Of a stretch of 64,000 bases of DNA, positions 62,128 through 64,000 are shown piece after piece. The DNA is taken from the NCBI RefSeq assembly GCF_001884045.1, contig NZ_MACF01000078.1:1-64000 (forward strand), written 5' to 3'. This DNA comes from Bacillus mobilis (GTDB lineage Bacteria > Bacillota > Bacilli > Bacillales > Bacillaceae_G). Every line of letters begins with the position of its first letter. The first letter of the stretch is position 1. The notes below the pieces were generated by a model. That model was not told the origin of the DNA, searched no databases, and saw only the letters and a list, made by a program, of their open reading frames with translations. The translations under genes and the position numbers were made by a program.

Positions 62128-64000
62128 TGAAATATTTAAGTCAATTGATGATTCAAAGATATACAGATTACTCTGGATAGATGAAAGTAATGTTATTACA
62201 TATTTAATCGATGTATATGATGAAAAAGCTATGCCTTTTGTAGATACACTGAAAAGTCTTCAAGAAGGCTTTTCGAATGGACAGTATATGAAAGTAAGCA
62301 ATGATGAAGTATTTCCAGTTGTAAATCATCAAGAATTGACAGAAAAAGATATACTTATGAGAGATAAGGCATGGAATATTATACAAGATTTAATAATTCA
62401 AGAACCTAACATTTATAAAAGAGATAAAAGAGGTACGTTAATTAGACAAACGAGAGGGAATTTTGGGTGCTCAAAACAAACGATTTACAAATATTTAAAG
62501 CGGTATTGGCAAAGAGGAAAGGTCAGAGATAGCCTACTTCCTGATTTTAAAAATTGCGGTAATAAGGGGAAGTCGAAGAATTGGAGCGGAAATAAGACGG
62601 GTAGACCGAGAATGACTAATAGCACGGGAATCAATATTACATCGGAATTAAAAGGAATATTCAAGAAAGCTATACAAAATTATTATTTTACAAGTCCAGA
62701 AAATACACTGACATATACATACAAAATGATGATTAGGGATGCTTTTCAGGCAAGCATTCGTTATCAAGATGGAACAAAGTATATTGTGATTGAAGACGCA
62801 GATACCATTCCTACTTTTCGACAGTTCTATTATTGGTTTCATAAAGAATATGGAGTTGAAGAAATTACGTCAGCTAAGCATGGGAGAAAGAAATTCGAAA
62901 GAGATCATAGGGCTGTTTTAGGTTCGTCTTCTTTTGAAGTTTTTGGACCGGGATCCAGATATCAAATTGATGCGACAATCGCTAACGTATATATAGTTTC
63001 TCGTTATAATTCTGATTGGGTATTGAAGAGACCAACTATATACTATGTAACGGATGTCTTTACCCATTTAATTACTGGTTTTTATATTGGGCTTGAAGGC
63101 CCCTCATGGACTGGAATGATGATGGCACTTTTGAATTCTACAGTTTATAAAAAGGACTTTTGTGCGGATTATGGTATTAATATTACAGATAATTGTTGGC
63201 CAGCAGCACATCTACCAGAGATTATTTTAGGAGATCGCGGAGAGTTAGAAGGATATAATGTAAATCATTTGATACAAGGGCTTAATATTACAGTGGAAAA
63301 TAATCCATCCTTTCGTCCAGACTGGAAAGGCATTGTAGAAAAATTATTTGATACATCTCAAGAAACAATACGCCCCTTTTTACCTGGATATGTTTTAAAA
63401 GATTGGGGTGAAAGAGGGGCAAAAGATCCACGTTTAGAGGCGAAACTCAATATAGAACAATATACAAAAATTATTATCAATTTTATTCTGCATTACAATA
63501 AAAATTTCTATATGAAGAATTATATACGGGACAAAGATATGATAGTTGATAATGTAAAACCAACACCAATTGAATTGTGGAAATGGGGAATAAAAAATCG
63601 CTCTGGGAAATTACGAGTCGTTCATCCTGATATCATGAAATTTTATTTAATGCCGAGAGGTGTTGCTAGAATCACTGCAAAAGGAATCAGATTTGAAAAA
63701 ATGTTGTATAGCTGTGACACGGCAATACAACAATCATGGTTTGCTACAGCAAGAACAAAGAAAAGTTGGAAAGTGGATGCTTCTTATGATCCTCGAAATA
63801 TGAATAATATTTATATTCATACAAAGGATGAAAAGATATTTGAAAACTGCTATTTATTAAAACATCAAGAGCGATATCAAGATAAAGCCTTAGAGGAGGT
63901 TAGACAGTTAAATAGCTTAGAAAGTAAAGGTTACAAAGAAGAAGAACATATATTACTACAAAATGAAATTAACTTTTTTGATAATATTCAATCGATTGTT
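62099..64000 (+). CDS. tnsB: TnsB transposase of a Tn7-like transposon, cut by window edge
   Basis: At least 634 residues are present from ATG 62099 (AAGGGG upstream) to the window end with no stop codon. The rve-type DDE core shows SRYQIDATIANVYI (D), EIILGDRGELEG (D) and WKGIVEKLFDTSQ (E). N-terminal helix-turn-helix sequence (NFGCSKQTIYKYLKRYW) should bind the transposon ends. TnsC and a target selector are expected downstream but are not visible. Confidence 0.95.
   Translation, partial: MRILITLSVNEIFKSIDDSKIYRLLWIDESNVITYLIDVYDEKAMPFVDTLKSLQEGFSNGQYMKVSNDEVFPVVNHQELTEKDILMRDKAWNIIQDLIIQEPNIYKRDKRGTLIRQTRGNFGCSKQTIYKYLKRYWQRGKVRDSLLPDFKNCGNKGKSKNWSGNKTGRPRMTNSTGINITSELKGIFKKAIQNYYFTSPENTLTYTYKMMIRDAFQASIRYQDGTKYIVIEDADTIPTFRQFYYWFHKEYGVEEITSAKHGRKKFERDHRAVLGSSSFEVFGPGSRYQIDATIANVYIVSRYNSDWVLKRPTIYYVTDVFTHLITGFYIGLEGPSWTGMMMALLNSTVYKKDFCADYGINITDNCWPAAHLPEIILGDRGELEGYNVNHLIQGLNITVENNPSFRPDWKGIVEKLFDTSQETIRPFLPGYVLKDWGERGAKDPRLEAKLNIEQYTKIIINFILHYNKNFYMKNYIRDKDMIVDNVKPTPIELWKWGIKNRSGKLRVVHPDIMKFYLMPRGVARITAKGIRFEKMLYSCDTAIQQSWFATARTKKSWKVDASYDPRNMNNIYIHTKDEKIFENCYLLKHQERYQDKALEEVRQLNSLESKGYKEEEHILLQNEINFFDNIQSIV

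Overview
The window looks like part of a large Bacillus cereus-group plasmid with a pXO1-type backbone. The main evidence is a 435-residue tubulin-like GTPase matching the pXO1 RepX/TubZ protein, with its TubR repressor and a MerR-like TubY neighbour. AT-rich composition, strong AAGGAGG ribosome sites and frequent TTG starts fit Bacillus. No rRNA, tRNA or CRISPR array was seen. | Layout. (1) 1-5.7 kb, minus strand: a VirD4/TraG-type coupling protein carrying two C-terminal FtsK-gamma-like winged helices, a small protein and a replication-relaxation family protein. (2) 5.7-12.6 kb: maintenance region with tubZ, tubR, a palindrome-rich candidate tubC, tubY, two clusters of iteron-like repeats, an IS200/IS605 TnpB element with a tnpA remnant, and a probable replication initiator. 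(3) 13-34 kb: a Tad/Flp (type IVc) pilus-like locus in several transcription units. It holds two CpaE/TadZ-like proteins, CpaB-, TadA/CpaF-, TadB- and TadC-like proteins, three tandem Flp-like pilins and a CpaA-type prepilin peptidase. Surface partners are interleaved: an SLH protein, a large secreted CARDB-like protein, two WxL-type proteins and a DUF916/DUF3324-type partner. An IS3/IS150-family element sits inside this region and cuts a small basic membrane-peptide gene from a convergent antisense promoter, which looks like a broken type I toxin-antitoxin module. (4) 34-41 kb: an orphan cyclase-fold protein, an LPD1 metallopeptidase-like protein overlapping a Toprim/DUF3854 primase-like protein, four 20-bp-phased dyad repeats, and a two-gene cassette of unknown function. 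(5) 41-61 kb, accessory cargo: ars locus 1 (arsR, two flavoproteins, arsN1), a plasmid RNase J, UspA plus SulP, a second SulP group, an orphan dltC, phnA/yjdM, two related recombinase genes (one broken), and ars locus 2 (arsR-acr3-arsC-arsD-arsA-trxB-like-HesB-like-phosphatase). (6) From 61.2 kb: tnsA and the start of tnsB of a Tn7-like transposon, running off the window. | How it works together. TubZRC/TubY and the iteron/initiator region should maintain the plasmid. The coupling protein and relaxation protein suggest DNA transfer, but no VirB4/VirB6-type channel genes are visible, so the Tad-like machine is a candidate surface structure for contact or transfer (inference). Several backbone units share one layout: promoter, strong intrinsic terminator in the leader, then ribosome site and gene. 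In three of them the sequence entering the hairpin is almost identical. This suggests a plasmid-wide antitermination or attenuation switch, and with the gamma-domain coupling protein it is the most interesting feature of the window.
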